Positions 36,474 to 48,870 of a DNA stretch of 64,000 nt are shown here, one piece after another. Made by a program: the position numbers and the translations under genes. Source of the DNA: Trema orientale (Eukaryota; Streptophyta; Magnoliopsida; Rosales; Cannabaceae). Position 1 is the stretch's first letter. The number at the start of each line of letters is the position of its first letter. The notes below the pieces were generated by a model, which saw nothing but the letters and a program-made list of their open reading frames with translations, was not told where the DNA came from and made no database searches. The stretch spans positions 1,842,740 through 1,906,739 of the forward strand of contig JXTC01000014.1 of the NCBI GenBank assembly GCA_002914845.1. Direction: 5' to 3'.

Positions 36474-36823
36474 AAAGATAATATCACTTTTATAACTTGT
36501 ATTTTGACATTTACCTTGTGTTTTGGTTATTATCTATATTGATCATTAGATTTAAAATTTGTTACAAATTTATATCTTAACACAAATTTAGAGCAGTTAA
36601 TTTATCAATATAATTTAATAAACTTATCCTCAGACCATTTTTATACAGTTTAATTTTAATTTTTTAAATGATATTTTGGTAAATTAGTTACTCTAAATTG
36701 GTGTCAGGGTATAAATTTGTAATAAATTTTAAATTTAAGGATCAATATTAATAATAACCAAAATATAATAAATAATTTGAATAAAATGTCAAAATATAAG
36801 ATATAAAAATAATAATATCCCTT
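36474..36823. mobile_element. MITE with long (about 140 bp) inverted repeats
   Basis: The left arm (gataatatcacttttataac...) and the inverted right arm share the ordered words tattttgacattt, ttttggttattat, tattgatc, aaatttattacaaatttata (near match) and aatttagag. The element could fold almost completely. A partial relative lies at about 28320-28615. Poly-A runs flank it on both sides. Confidence 0.75.
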
Positions 36824-37014
36824 AAAAAATGACAGTAGAGCCACTCTTCTACTAAATTTTTATTTTAGTCAAAAGAAAAAAGGAAATTAGGTGAAATACA
36901 TTTTAGAAAATATACCCCCTCTCAATCGTTTTTAGATGAAATACATCTTTTCTTTTTTTAAAAAAAAAAACAAAGAGGTATAAAAAGATTTATATATCCA
37001 TAAGTCGAGAGCGT

Positions 37015-37110
37015 TAGACAATGGTGTCGAAATCTAGACAAGGTATCTAAAAACTTGACAAGAAAAAAATGTACATTTGAGTGTTTAGCACCAGACATGG
37101 CTAGTGTTTT
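37015..37110. repeat. Direct repeat copy 1 (partner 39500-39585)
   Basis: The sequence around tgtcgaaatctagacaaggt and aaatgtacatttgagtgttt recurs at about 39500-39585 in the same direction. The two copies bracket a region that includes the hAT element and the local duplication. Confidence 0.7.
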
Positions 37111-37561
37111 GGATGTGACAAAATTTTTATAATTAGTCACTAACTAAAATATTAAGTCACAAATAATGTAATAATTATGTAATATAGAGTTAATTAAGAA
37201 AATGTAACATGTCAAAATTACACTGGATAATAGAAGATTCTAACATCCCAAGACAAGTATCAATTTCTTACTAAAAAATTGTCAAATTTATGCCACATCA
37301 TCATAGAGCTTGTACCACATCACCATGAGGCTACGTATCACAACACTACAGGGCCATGTGTCAAAGTTTTATTAGAATCCTTCATTGTATAGGTGTCAAT
37401 ATCTCAAAAGCCCTTCTCTTAGAAAGTGACACATCACAAGACTTGTGTCAAGTCTTTAATAGTTACCTTACATGCTTAAGACATCTGTCAAGCAAAGGTG
37501 TTAAGCTTTGTGAGTTTGAGAATTTATTTTCATCTGTCCCACCATTTTCACCTCTTCAACA

Positions 37562-38170
37562 TAGGGTTGGCAATTTTCTACACGACACGACTCGAAAATG
37601 ACACGAAATAAACGGGTTTGGGTGACCCATTTAATTTTCGTGTCAATTTCGGGTTGACACGTGTAACACGTATAATAAACGGGTGGGTTTTGGGTCAACC
37701 CGCTTAACCCGAAAATGACCCGTGTAACCCGTTTTATTAAACGTATCATTTTCATGTCGTGTCAACACGATACTAATACGACACATTTATTAATATTTTA
37801 ATATATTAAACGTGATTTTAATTAATTCTAAGCATATTTATTGGAGTAAAATGAAATTAAGTAGTTATAATCGTGTTAAATTAGAATAATCGTGTCAATT
37901 TTGAATAATCATGTCAAACGGGTCATAATATGACACATGACACGTTTATTAAACGGGTTACAGGTGTCGTGTCGTGTTACACGTGTATTAATCGTGTCGT
38001 GTTACACGTATATTAATCGTGTCGTGTTACACGTGTATTAATCGTGTCGTGTTCGGGTTTAAATTTTTGACATATTTATTAATCGTGTCGTATTCGGGTT
38101 AGGTGTTATCGTGTCGTATCGTAATCGTGTCGACCCGAACACGACACGATAACACGAATTGCCAGTCCTA
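37562..38170. mobile_element. Non-autonomous hAT element (609 bp) with internal 25-bp repeats
   Basis: Ends TAGGGTTGGCAATT and AATTGCCAGTCCTA are near-perfect inverted termini. A perfect 8-bp target duplication CTTCAACA flanks the element at 37554-37561 and 38171-38178. Subterminal words acacga/tcgtgt are repeated dozens of times, and cgtgtcgtgttac units of 25 bp are in tandem at 37968-38042. TIR and subterminal words place it in the same family as the 19616 element. No transposase frame. Confidence 0.92.
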
Positions 38171-38380
38171 CTTCAACATATGCCTATATATAGGTAGTAT
38201 CTCTTTGTTATTGAAAAAACCAATCAATACAAATATATATACATATTTCTTTCTTTTTTACAAATTGATGCCATCTTTTTTATCCATCAACCTTTTTCTT
38301 ATGTCACATCAACTTTGTTCTTTCTTTTAGCCTATCACCCGAAACTTTCTCTCTCACTCTCTGTTATTTCATCTCCATCA

Positions 38381-38576
38381 ATTTCACTATTAATTACTCT
38401 TGGTTATTACCTGTGAACTTCACAGCAAATTAAGGCCATATCATTGCTTTATTCTAGTTATATTATCAAATAAACTCGTGCACACACGTACACATGTATA
38501 TATGTATATATGATATCTATATGTTTAATATTAGTAGTTATATATATACACATATAATTATACGTATGTATAATAC

Positions 38577-38613
<37 letters not shown>

Positions 38614-38845
38614 ATTTCACCATTAATTACTCTTGGTTACTACCTGTGAACATCACAGCAAATTAAGGCCATATCATTGCTTTATTCTAGTTATATTATC
38701 AAATAAACTCGTGCACACACATACACGTGTATATATGTATATATATATATGATATCTATATGTTTAATATTAGTAGTTATATATATACATATAATTATAC
38801 ATATGTATAATACTGCTATTATTATTATTATTATTATGCAGATTT
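38381..38845. repeat. About 233-bp tandem duplication with (ATT)n
   Basis: Two copies begin at about 38381 and 38613, each starting attttcac-like and carrying taattactcttgg, gcaaattaaggccatatcat, and gtgcacacac, and each ending in an (ATT)n run then cagattt. The copies differ in the length of the ATT and TATA runs. Confidence 0.9.
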
Positions 38846-39948
38846 TGGAAATATTGAGCTACTAACTCCATTATTTTCAATTGTTCTAAATATTTACAGG
38901 GTGCTGACTATATATATATTGTGCTAATATTTAAATTCTGCACTTTAAATACTCGCAGATCCGCGATTCTGAGTTGTTTAACAAGCTGAGTTGTAGCGTA
39001 TACGACCATTGTTTGCAACCGTTCACGTTAAATTCAGCACTTTTATTTTCTTTTATCTTTGACAAAATGGCTAAAATCATCTGTGTCAAATATCTAACTT
39101 TATAATTATTTATTTTCAGTATCATTTATCTATATTTCTAACGGCATGGGTAGAATTACCTATGTCACAAAAACTAACCATCTTTTTATTTGTTTCTGAT
39201 TGTATAGTTGATATCACCTCCGTCAGAAATACTGGCTATCTATCACGTGGTGATGTTTATTGAAACCACCTATACTTGTTTACTTGCAGGTTGTGTTGTT
39301 ACAGACGCCATAATTTTCTGACATGTGGAATTGTATTGCTACAATTTTCCACATCATTTTCTCCATTTTACCACTATCCTACTTATCCTTAATTAAGCAC
39401 TTTTACGCTTAATTAATTTCTCCCTAATCAAATCACAAAGAGCACCCCACAAAAACAGCACCCGGAATAGCTAGATAAGGTGTCGATCCATGCCAAATAT
39501 GAGTGTCGAAAGCTAGACAAAGTATCTGGAAACTTGACCGAAAAAATGTACATTTGAGTGTTTCGCACCAGACAGGGTTAGACAGGTTGTCGAGCCGCAC
39601 TAGACAAGGAGTCTAGCAACTCGACCTCCCTTGTCCAGCCGGAATATAGACTCTTGATAAGATAAGTGAGAGGGACATTTTAGTATTTAAAATAATTTAA
39701 AAATAAAAAAATATATTTATCAAATTATTAAGAAGAGCGTATTTCTTAAAATACACGATACTAAAGGTATATTTTATAAAGAACCCCAAAGAAATAAGAA
39801 GTTACACATGGGTGGCGTACCAAAAGATAAACCAAGCCACATTGGCGGTGCCCACCAGCAACCACTCGATGTATTAGGATTGATAGTCCAATGCAGTACT
39901 TGAACCCAAGCCACTCTTTCACATTTTCCTTATTCTCATGATAATCTA
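38846..39948. other. Intergenic DNA
   Basis: No gene recognised. Holds the second copy (39500-39585) of the direct repeat at 37015. Confidence 0.45.
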
Positions 39949-39956
39949 TTATGAAT

Positions 39957-40323
39957 AGGTAAATTACAAAAAAAATACCTTGAGGTTTGGGTTTTTTTGT
40001 AATTTAAACTTTGAAATTCGGATTCTGCAAAATAATACCCTAAAATTAAGAATTTCTGAAAATTAATACCTCGAATTGTCTTTTTGAAAAACTTTAACAG
40101 GTAAAAGACAATAACATTATCAAAATTAAGGAGAATAATAATGACTAATTCAGTTTTAATGGAGGATATTATTATATTTTCGTTACTAAAATTGGTCAAA
40201 AAGTCAGTTCAGGGTATTAATTTTTAAAAATTCATAATCTCAAGGTATTATTTTGCAGAGTCTAAACTTCAGAATTTAATTTGTATAGCACTCAAACGTC
40301 AGAGTATTTTTTTGTATTTCACC
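39957..40323. mobile_element. MITE with long inverted repeats, Mutator-like flank
   Basis: Left arm ggtaaattacaaaaaaaata and inverted right arm ggtgaaatacaaaaaaatac continue to match for over 100 bp (shared words tctgcaaaataatacc, aaaattaatacc). TTATGAAT occurs just outside each end (39949-39956 and 40325-40332), an 8-of-9 match if the duplication is 9 bp, as in Mutator-type elements. Confidence 0.75.
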
Positions 40324-40332
40324 GTTATGAAT

Positions 40333-43078
40333 TAGTAAATATGTCCTTAACGTATTAATCTAGAAAAAAATTGCACATTTGTTTCTAATTAAAAAAAAAA
40401 AGAAAGTGTGAAAGTAGCATGTGGGACGAGGTACAGCCGATCGGAAGGAAGTTTATATCTGGGGTGAATATACCCAACTGCCATTCATTCAACCGGCCAT
40501 TATCCACCTAGCATGTGTAAAAGTGTCACACACGTTCATATTTCAACCACCCCAACTTTAGGGTCTTCCCCGTTTCCCTGAAAAACAGTCATTGTGAGTT
40601 GTTCTTAATTTCTCCACATATACGCTGCACTGTATCGAATTCGGGAGATAGTTTCCTTTTGATAGTTTCCTTTTCTTTCCCTCTCTCTTTTTGCTATTTT
40701 TAAATAGAGATGTAGAGGGATTATGTACTATCAAGATCATTCAAAATGATATAGTATACATATTCAATGGGGATAAGCCCCCTTTATGGGTAGCAAACAT
40801 TAATTCTCGGCATTAAAATAAGTTCTATCCATAATTGATAAATAATTCAACTTAATGTCATTTTCACATTGATTAAAGTACTGCAATATAGCTTCTTTCA
40901 TAAGAAAATTCTTCTTTGTTTTTTGGTGATCATTTGATTGCATATTAATACACCTTGTCAACTCAATAAGATTTTACAATTTAAATAAGAGTGTAAGATA
41001 TACAAAAATGAAACTTTCCAACCTTTACGTCAGACAAACTTATAAAGATTAAGAATTTCCATCAATTTTTTACAAATCTTCTTATTTAATATGGCATGGC
41101 TTGGCTTACTAAAAACTTTTTAATAGTATTTCAGTTGAAAAAGTTGATTACTTACAATAGTCGTCTTCGTACGTGGCGTGGTGTTGTTTCGGGGTGAGTT
41201 AACAAATAAATAAATAAATAAAAGATGCATCAACCGGCATATGTAGTAAAGGAATTTTCTTAACCGTGGAATTATAATTTATGGAGTTAATCGCATTGAA
41301 CAACAAATTAATATGTGGTATCCTCAAAATATAAAACTTATTTGTTACATTTGGAAAAAATAATAATAATAAAGTATATACAAAGTGTCAAAGTCAAATA
41401 TCGAAAAGTTAAAAAAAAAATTAAGTTATGTGTTAAGTTGCATGCTTGATCTCATCTAAATATTATATTAAAATAAATAACACTTAAACCAATTCACAAA
41501 GAAATATAAATTAAATGTATGCGATATGGTACAGCGCAAAGTTCCAAATATTGCCACTGTAGCAGGGAAAAATGGACCCAACCCGCACCGCAAAGAAAAT
41601 TTGTGGTAGCTTCGCAGTTAAGTTAGGATTTAATCCAACTTAATTTAGAAAGTACTTAGTAAATTTAAGCTTTAATTCTGAAATCCAAATTTCCATTTAT
41701 TATGGCCTGAATTAAAAAGAACAGAATTATTTTTGAACAATAAAAGTATTGTATTCACACACACATGTATATATATATATATATTTGCTCAATTATTCAC
41801 ATATATATTGAATTCGATAAGTTACCATAGGTATAAACACAATTTACTCTTTTCAAACTTTTACAGCTTAGTCTACCAATATTATTTGAATTTAAATGTT
41901 CAGGTTCCCATTTATTTTTGGGGAATTTACACAGATGGAACAATTACTTTCTTTTTTTTTTAATTTATTTTATTTTACGAATTAACAACTAATTTCCTTT
42001 CGGTAATAACTAGGTACCTCTCAATAATTTTATAAAAAATACCTTGGTTGCTACATCACCTAGGTACATAAAATTGCTGAAGAGACCTTTATATTAAAAA
42101 TCCAATATTCCTAAATAAATAAAGACCCAACAAGTCTTATTCTTTCCAAACCTCACTCTCCACCGTCCAACTTCATCCTCCTTTTCTTTTCACTCCATCT
42201 CTAACCAACAGGTCAAATTTCTTTATTGTCGTCTTCTTATCTTGATGAATTTCAATAATTTGTTTTAACAATAATAATGGTCTTTTTGGGGAAGGAAAAT
42301 GGGAAACAGATGTACGATTTTGGTCATCGAATTGGAGGATGTGAATAGTAACCATCAAATTTGGTTTTTCAATCTCAAATACGATTTTTGAATTCAGATC
42401 ATGTTTTTTTTTTCTTTTCCTTTTTTACAGTGGTCAAATTATTGGATCATGATCGACTGTGTTTTCGACCCTAGTCGAAATTTTTGGAATTGGAGTCGAA
42501 TTTTTAATGGATGGGAGAGATGCAAGGCTAATTTTGAATTTCTAATTTTTCATTGAGAAAATGTCTACTATTGTGAATTAGTTAAAATCCGTCCCATAGT
42601 TCACCTAAAGCGTACTTTAAAATATGATCAAATTGTTAAATGCCTCTTAATAAAATTATGTGTACACATATAAGGACTAAAACTAGATGTTAGGTTTTGT
42701 CAAAAAAAAAAAAAAAAACTAGATTTTAGGTCAAACTTCAGGACCAAACATATAATCAAAACTTGGAACATAATAGTAAATTTTGACATCGCAAAGAAAT
42801 ATGCAAATGAATAAACAAATAAATAAGTTTGATCAACCTGTATTTTTCTCTCTCTTCTTGTTGGGGTTAATATGCTTAAGACCTCCCTCAAAAGATACCC
42901 GAGAAAGAGAGAAACTTTATGCGAGTCTTCGCGACGTGAGAAATTGAGGATAGCCCACATGATCATAACCGTCCTTTGCAAGACACGTTAGCCTCCCTTG
43001 AATAGAGGCTTTTTATTTTTATTTTTTTAAGAAAAATGGAGGAGAATTAAAGCCATGATCAAAACTCATGATGACACT
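40333..43078. other. Intergenic DNA upstream of the ASR gene
   Basis: No gene recognised. Short (ATAA)n and (TA)n runs occur. The last few hundred bases should contain the ASR promoter. Confidence 0.45.
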
Positions 43079-43087
43079 TATAAATAG
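43079..43087 (+). promoter_or_regulatory. TATA box of the ASR gene
   Basis: ttataaatagc lies about 135 nt upstream of the ASR ATG, a good match to the plant TATA consensus and a reasonable distance for a short 5' leader. Confidence 0.65.
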
Positions 43088-43216
43088 CACTACCACTTTC
43101 CTTAAGAACTCATCTCTCATATATCTTACTTATAGCCTTTACTCACGCATTATTTCTAATCTGTAATTTCTCTCTATATATCAAACCCTTTAAACTACTC
43201 TACGTACTATACCAAT

Positions 43217-44223
43217 ATGGCCGAGGAACACCACCGCCACCACCTCTTCCACCACCACAAGGACGAAGATAAACCCGTTGATGCAACAGCTGTCTACTCC
43301 GAGACCACTGCCGTCTATGCTGCCTCCACAACCTCTGAGATTGACTACAAGAAGGAGGAGAAGCACCACAAGCATCTCGAGCAACTTGGTGAACTTGGTG
43401 CCGCAGCTGCCGGTGCTTATGCCTTGGTATTTTCATAACTAGCTAATTATAACCTACATTTCTCTCGAATTAATATTAAATATCATACATCTAATTCTAT
43501 GGTCGTGATGATCATCTTGAGTTAGTCTTAAATTGTAGATATAACTCCGTATGATTTACTTATATTTTCAATCAATGTCGTTACGTTTATTTCGCTATTC
43601 CTTTCAGAATTAATTTAGTCTCACATAGCATTAAAAATAATTTCATTTTCTGGCGTCCAAGTATAAGATTAGTCTCATTTTATTGCCTATACACTTTTAG
43701 ATATCTCCTTTTGCTATCCTGAATTTTAGTTTTGTTTCACTTACCTATTAATGCATCAACCCTACCATCAAAAATCAAATAGCTAGACCTGGTCACGTGA
43801 AAAGTCACAAAATTATCCATTTAAAATTACACATTTGATCTCACATGACGGATTAGACAAATATCTTAGGACAAGTGCAAGATAATTCGCGTTAATAGAA
43901 CAAAAAATTTGACAGTTCAGATTCACATGAGATTGATCCTTTTACTCAAGGCCCAAAAATGAAATTTTCCATAATTCTTCTTTGTGCGTGGTTTTTTCGC
44001 TTTTTGTCTAAAAATAACTCTCTCGTGATGATTTATTTAGCATGAGAAGCATAAGGCGAAGAAAGATCCAGAGAATGCTCATAGGCACAAAATAGAAGAG
44101 GAGGTAGCAGCAGCGGCCGCAGTCGGAGCAGGCGGGTTTGCCTTCCATGAGCATCACAAGAAGGAAGAGATAAAAAAAGAAGAGGAAAAGGCTCATGGAA
44201 AGAAACATCACCATCTCTTCTAA
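43217..44223 (+). CDS. ASR: Abscisic stress-ripening (ASR) protein
   Basis: Small hydrophilic, zinc-binding, ABA- and drought-induced protein; family members act as chaperones and as DNA-binding regulators in nucleus and cytosol. Two exons, 43217-43426 and 44041-44223, GT-AG, phase 0, 130 residues. The N-terminus is His-rich ([20 protein letters not shown]), a zinc-binding feature of the family. The ABA/WDS domain covers about residues 48-120: [40 protein letters not shown] and KIEEEV...GGFAFHEHH. The Lys/His-rich tail (KKHHHLF) ends at TAA 44221. The intron sits between GAYAL and HEKH, the usual ASR position. A MITE-like element begins within a few bases of the stop codon and may be part of the 3' UTR. 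Confidence 0.96.
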
Positions 44224-44224
44224 G

Positions 44225-44420
44225 TAATAATTTAGAGTAATACTGGTAATATGGCGCTCAACACTACATGACAAATCTGTTTGTCTATAACTGACTGATT
44301 ATAATTAATGGACTTAGTCTCACTTAAGTCTCACATGATATACGATTATAATCAATTGCTAATAGACAAACAGACATATCATGTAGTATAGTGCTCCATA
44401 ACATTACTCAATAATTTATT
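44225..44420. mobile_element. MITE-like inverted repeat in ASR 3' UTR
   Basis: The left arm (taataatttagagtaa ... ctacatgacaaatctgtttg) and the inverted right arm (ataaattattgagtaa ... ctacatgatatgtctgtttg) pair over about 70 bp around a gattataat core. The first base is one nucleotide after the ASR stop codon, so transcripts probably carry it. Confidence 0.72.
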
Positions 44421-47400
44421 ATATCATGTTTCAATTAGTCATTGTCAAGTTATTGTGGGTTGTCGTTTGGATGTGTCTACTACTATCATGGTTTTCAATT
44501 TAATGTTGTTGGTCCGTCACCAGTTTGCAACTACCCTAGCTAAATAATTTCTCCAGCCCGAAAAAAAAGAAAAAAGAAACAAAGAAAATGTACAAGTAAA
44601 CTACACTAGCTAAGCCTAAGTTTATCGTTGAGGCCGTGAATTAATACCTTGTGTCCTTGTTCAAACGGGTATCATGAATCTGTTTAATTAATTTTCTTTA
44701 AATATTATGTTATTAAAATATTATTTCGATATATATATAATATTTCATGATATTCTTGCGGGCAATGTATTATAGACAAGCGTTATACTTCGTAGTTGAC
44801 CTTCTAAATGATTTGATCGTCTTGATTTTTAAAAGAAAAGAAAAAAAAGAAGGTCATTGACGCGTGGCAAGGAACTTATTCTTATTGTGGAAGCATTTGA
44901 CCTCAATTGGTCAGTTAACCCCACGGCCCCGAGTACTCCTTCATCTATTATTCTTTTGATATTAATGATTCATTAATAAACTTTATGCAGCCTACTATAG
45001 TTTATAACTCTATGTAGTCTAAGCTATGTGTGTGTGTTTATATATATGGCTAATTAAAACCAAGCTACTTACGGAGAAAAAAATACGTTGATGGTGGATA
45101 TTAAGTTTATGACTTTCCTATAATCGGGCCACACCACCCTGATCATGCCATAGTCCTAATAATATAGATCCTAGCCTCCATTGCTTGCACTCAAAAATAA
45201 AAATTGGCATCCAATTGAAATTAACCAGCCATTTAGTTGAAAGTCACAAATAACCATATAGCTAATTACACATGCCATTTATGAACTTGATCAACCATAT
45301 TGTAGACCGCAGCTTCACAATCCTAGCCTATTAATAATTGGTTTAATTTTACAAGTTTACCTTTCACTATTGAAAGTAATAAAACCATATACTGTCACTA
45401 TATGTATGCTCTCAGCATTGAAGGCTTTATTCTGGGGTTTTCTTCGAGTACGTTTTTCGTCCGTAAAATTTTCTTTGTAAATTATTGTATGTGTAACATT
45501 CTAGATCACGGTTAAAACATAGATATTGTGATCCCTAGATCGATATGCTACTTAAGAGGGGTAAATTGGATTTTGAATACCTTTTGAAACCTTTCAAGTG
45601 TTTAACTTATTAAACCATAATTTTCGAATAAATTAGAGAAAATAAATAGCAAAAGCAATCACACAACTAATAAATATCATGCAAGAATTTAAAGAAAAAT
45701 ATTATAGAGATTACAAATGCTATTTTTATAAGAGTCATCAAATACAAAGATACTGATTCTGTTATAATATTCATGATAGACCCTACACATGTAAGTATGA
45801 TCAAAAGATATAACATAACAAATAAATGTTCACAATTTACTCAAGATTAAGATCAATGATCATTTTATGATCATCAGTCAATGAATATGTGAACAATATA
45901 TTTTAACGGAGCTTCCACTTTCATCTTTGTCCCTTTCTAGATATATAATATCTATTATATACAATGCTTATATCTTAGTGTTTTTACATTTACAGGTTTG
46001 GATAAATTATACTGTTATGAACAGAGATAGACCACATTAATAATCTTAATTAGATAAACGTAACTCAATTTAATGATTATTAACTATTTAGATTATTATT
46101 CTTAAACTAAATGTTTTTGTATATAATAATTATATAAAACTAGTTTAAAATTGCATTTATAGTCAATGAAACTTCATAATATTTAAATTGCATAAACAAA
46201 AACAAGTATAAAAACAAGTATAAGTAAACACAAAGAAAATATAATTTTATTTGTTAATCAACAAAGTAAATATTCAATTAAAATACTTATAGGCATAAAC
46301 CTCAATACTATGGTCAGAAAATTTTCAACTTGATCAGGTAAGAAAGTTTTCAACATAAAGATCAAAATTTTGAAATTTTCTTACCTACTGAATCTAGAAT
46401 ACCATGAACACCATGAATTTGTAAAACCACACAATTTTCACCACACTAATCTACGTCGATAATATTAGACTTTCTTACTAACATTACCCACTCAATTTCA
46501 ACTATAAAATAATCATATATGAAATGTTAGACATTAACTTTTCCTTCAAATACACCAAACATCCCTCAATAACAACCAAATGTCCAACTTGCAACTGAGT
46601 TTAGGTAATATAGTAGCAAGAATCTGATAACGTTTGGCCAAAAAATAGCCTTTAGGGGAGAGAGAGGAGAGAGAGCTGCATGTGGGAGGGAATATGAGAG
46701 GGGGAGGGGGGGGGGGGGGAGATTCTTTTTCTTTTTTTAAAGCTTTTTTTGGGAGAATTTTCTCACCTAATTTGTGGCAGCCTTTTACTAAGGTTAGTGG
46801 TGGAAACTAATTAATTTCTCTCTCCAATGAGTCCTAAAAAAGTTCAAAGCTTAGTCATGAAAATGTCACGCAAAAATTAAAAATCCACTTGGGGGTCAGT
46901 AAAAGGGATTTGAAAACTCTTCCGTGTACAAGAACATATATACACAATTAAATGGACTAAAATGGATATATATATATGCTTTTTATTAAAGCTGAATTAC
47001 TATGAATTCGTGTCTTAGTCTCACGATTATTAGCAAATTCTCATTAATTACTTAACTCATGCTTGACCAATAAGTTATGTCAACATTTAAAATTTGAGAG
47101 ATGGAATAGAATTGAGAGAGAATTCACAGAAAAGAGAAAACAAAAGAGAGATAATTCAGTAATTCATTGAAGTCTAAGAAATGATAAACTTAGTTAGGCC
47201 TAGATAGACAAATAAACACAATAGGAAAACTAAATGAGAATATGAAACTAACATGAATAAGAAACATAAATCTAGTTACCGAAAATTAAAAGAACAAGAA
47301 CCTAATATCACTCCCAAAGAATTGTAGTTACTATTAATAAAATAGTTGTCCTAATAATATCCTCCATTATTCCCATGAAGTTTGAGAACTCGACTCTAAC

Positions 47401-48660
47401 AAGTTATTACTGAGATATATGTAATTAAACTAACGAGTTATTACTGAGATATATATAATTAACAGTACCGGGTCTCCCTTTAGGCCAATTAAGCAATTAC
47501 TAGCTCTCCCTTTAGGCCAGTTAAGCAATTGCTTAAGGCCCCCAATAATAAGAAGGCCCCAAAATATCCTGTATTATCATTTTTTATGTGTCAAAATTTA
47601 AATATTTTTTGTTATTTTTATAATTTTTTTTTGTTTCTTTACATTTTGAATTTTACATTAGCTATTGGTTTTATTGTGTGCATTTGATTTCTTTATTAGG
47701 TGTAATGGTTTGTTTTATTATTTTCCAAATAATATAAGAATTTTTTCTCTCCTTCAACATAATTTTTTTTTCCTTCTCTTAAAAAAAATCTTTTTAGATA
47801 GCTCCTTTAAAAATTTGCTTGTTGCTTAGGGTTCCAAAATAGGTTGAGCCGGCCTGGTAATTAAACTAACAATCTAAAGAGTACAATTTTTTCCAGCCAA
47901 AAGTCTTGATTCTTGATGAAAATGTAGCATTTTGACACGTGGCATTTGTTCAATAGCCTCTATGTCAGAAAGATTGAGATCACGTACAAAAGATACATAC
48001 AGCTGAACACCCTGGTGAGTGAACAAATTTTCCTCGATGAAAAATAGTGCAATGGTCATTATTGGAGGAAAATCACGTAAATATGGATTGGATCCAAGTA
48101 TTAAATCTAGCTAAAGTGTAAGATGCATGACGCAAGATGCAGGAGGAACTTGGGCTAGCTTGCAATGTCACATGTACGTATAGTTTCTACGCAGAGGGCA
48201 CGATTATTGAACCACAAGCCTTGGAGCACAAACCGTGGAAAAAATAATGGATTCGACTAGAGACTAGAAATTTGGTCTACGGTTGATGCAATAATATCTT
48301 CCTCAACATTGAACTCACTGGTTTGCGGACTGATTCTTGCGACGTCCTCAAATCTTATTCATATAGATATTCCTAATTTGTCAATAATAATATTTTTAAT
48401 ATTGTACATTTAACTATTACAATAAAATAATAACAACATTGTCATTCATATATAGCTTCCTTTTTCTTAAGAAATTGTACAAGTCCCTAATTTATCTTAT
48501 CCATATCCTTCGTCATTGTACCTATATGTTCATTGAGCATCGACAAATATACACAGAAAGTGAATTGAAATATTTAATAATCTTTTGTACTCAACAAAAA
48601 TTATGTTCTGGGGCTCAGCAGATCAAATAAAACAAAACAAAAGGGCAGAACAATCGCAAA
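44421..48660. other. Intergenic DNA between ASR and EC1
   Basis: No gene recognised. A G-rich run lies at 46700-46720. At 47395-47460 a short direct duplication (acgagttattactgagatata type) precedes a repeat at about 47467-47862 that begins accgggtctccctttaggcc and ends gttgagccggcctggta, resembling a dispersed plant element with weakly inverted ends. Confidence 0.45.
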
Positions 48661-48870
48661 CCAAACTGATTCCTTTTATTGATTAAGTTTCTCTTACACA
48701 CATAACTCAATTGATCAAAATATTAGCATACTAGTCCCACACAAATTAACTATCAAACCGAAATTACATAAAGGACACAAAAAACAACAAAAGTAGATGA
48801 TAAAACCCTAGCCATACGTGATGAAAATCAAGCTCCCAAATTAAAAGTCCATAGAACATCATTACTTATT

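Noticed and set aside
37968-38042. CRISPR-like array of 25-bp units
   Set aside because: Units are contiguous with no spacers, and the host is a plant; it is an internal tandem repeat of a hAT element.
43190-43436. Minus-strand open frames over ASR exon 1
   Set aside because: They are shadows of the His/Ala-rich ASR coding sequence.
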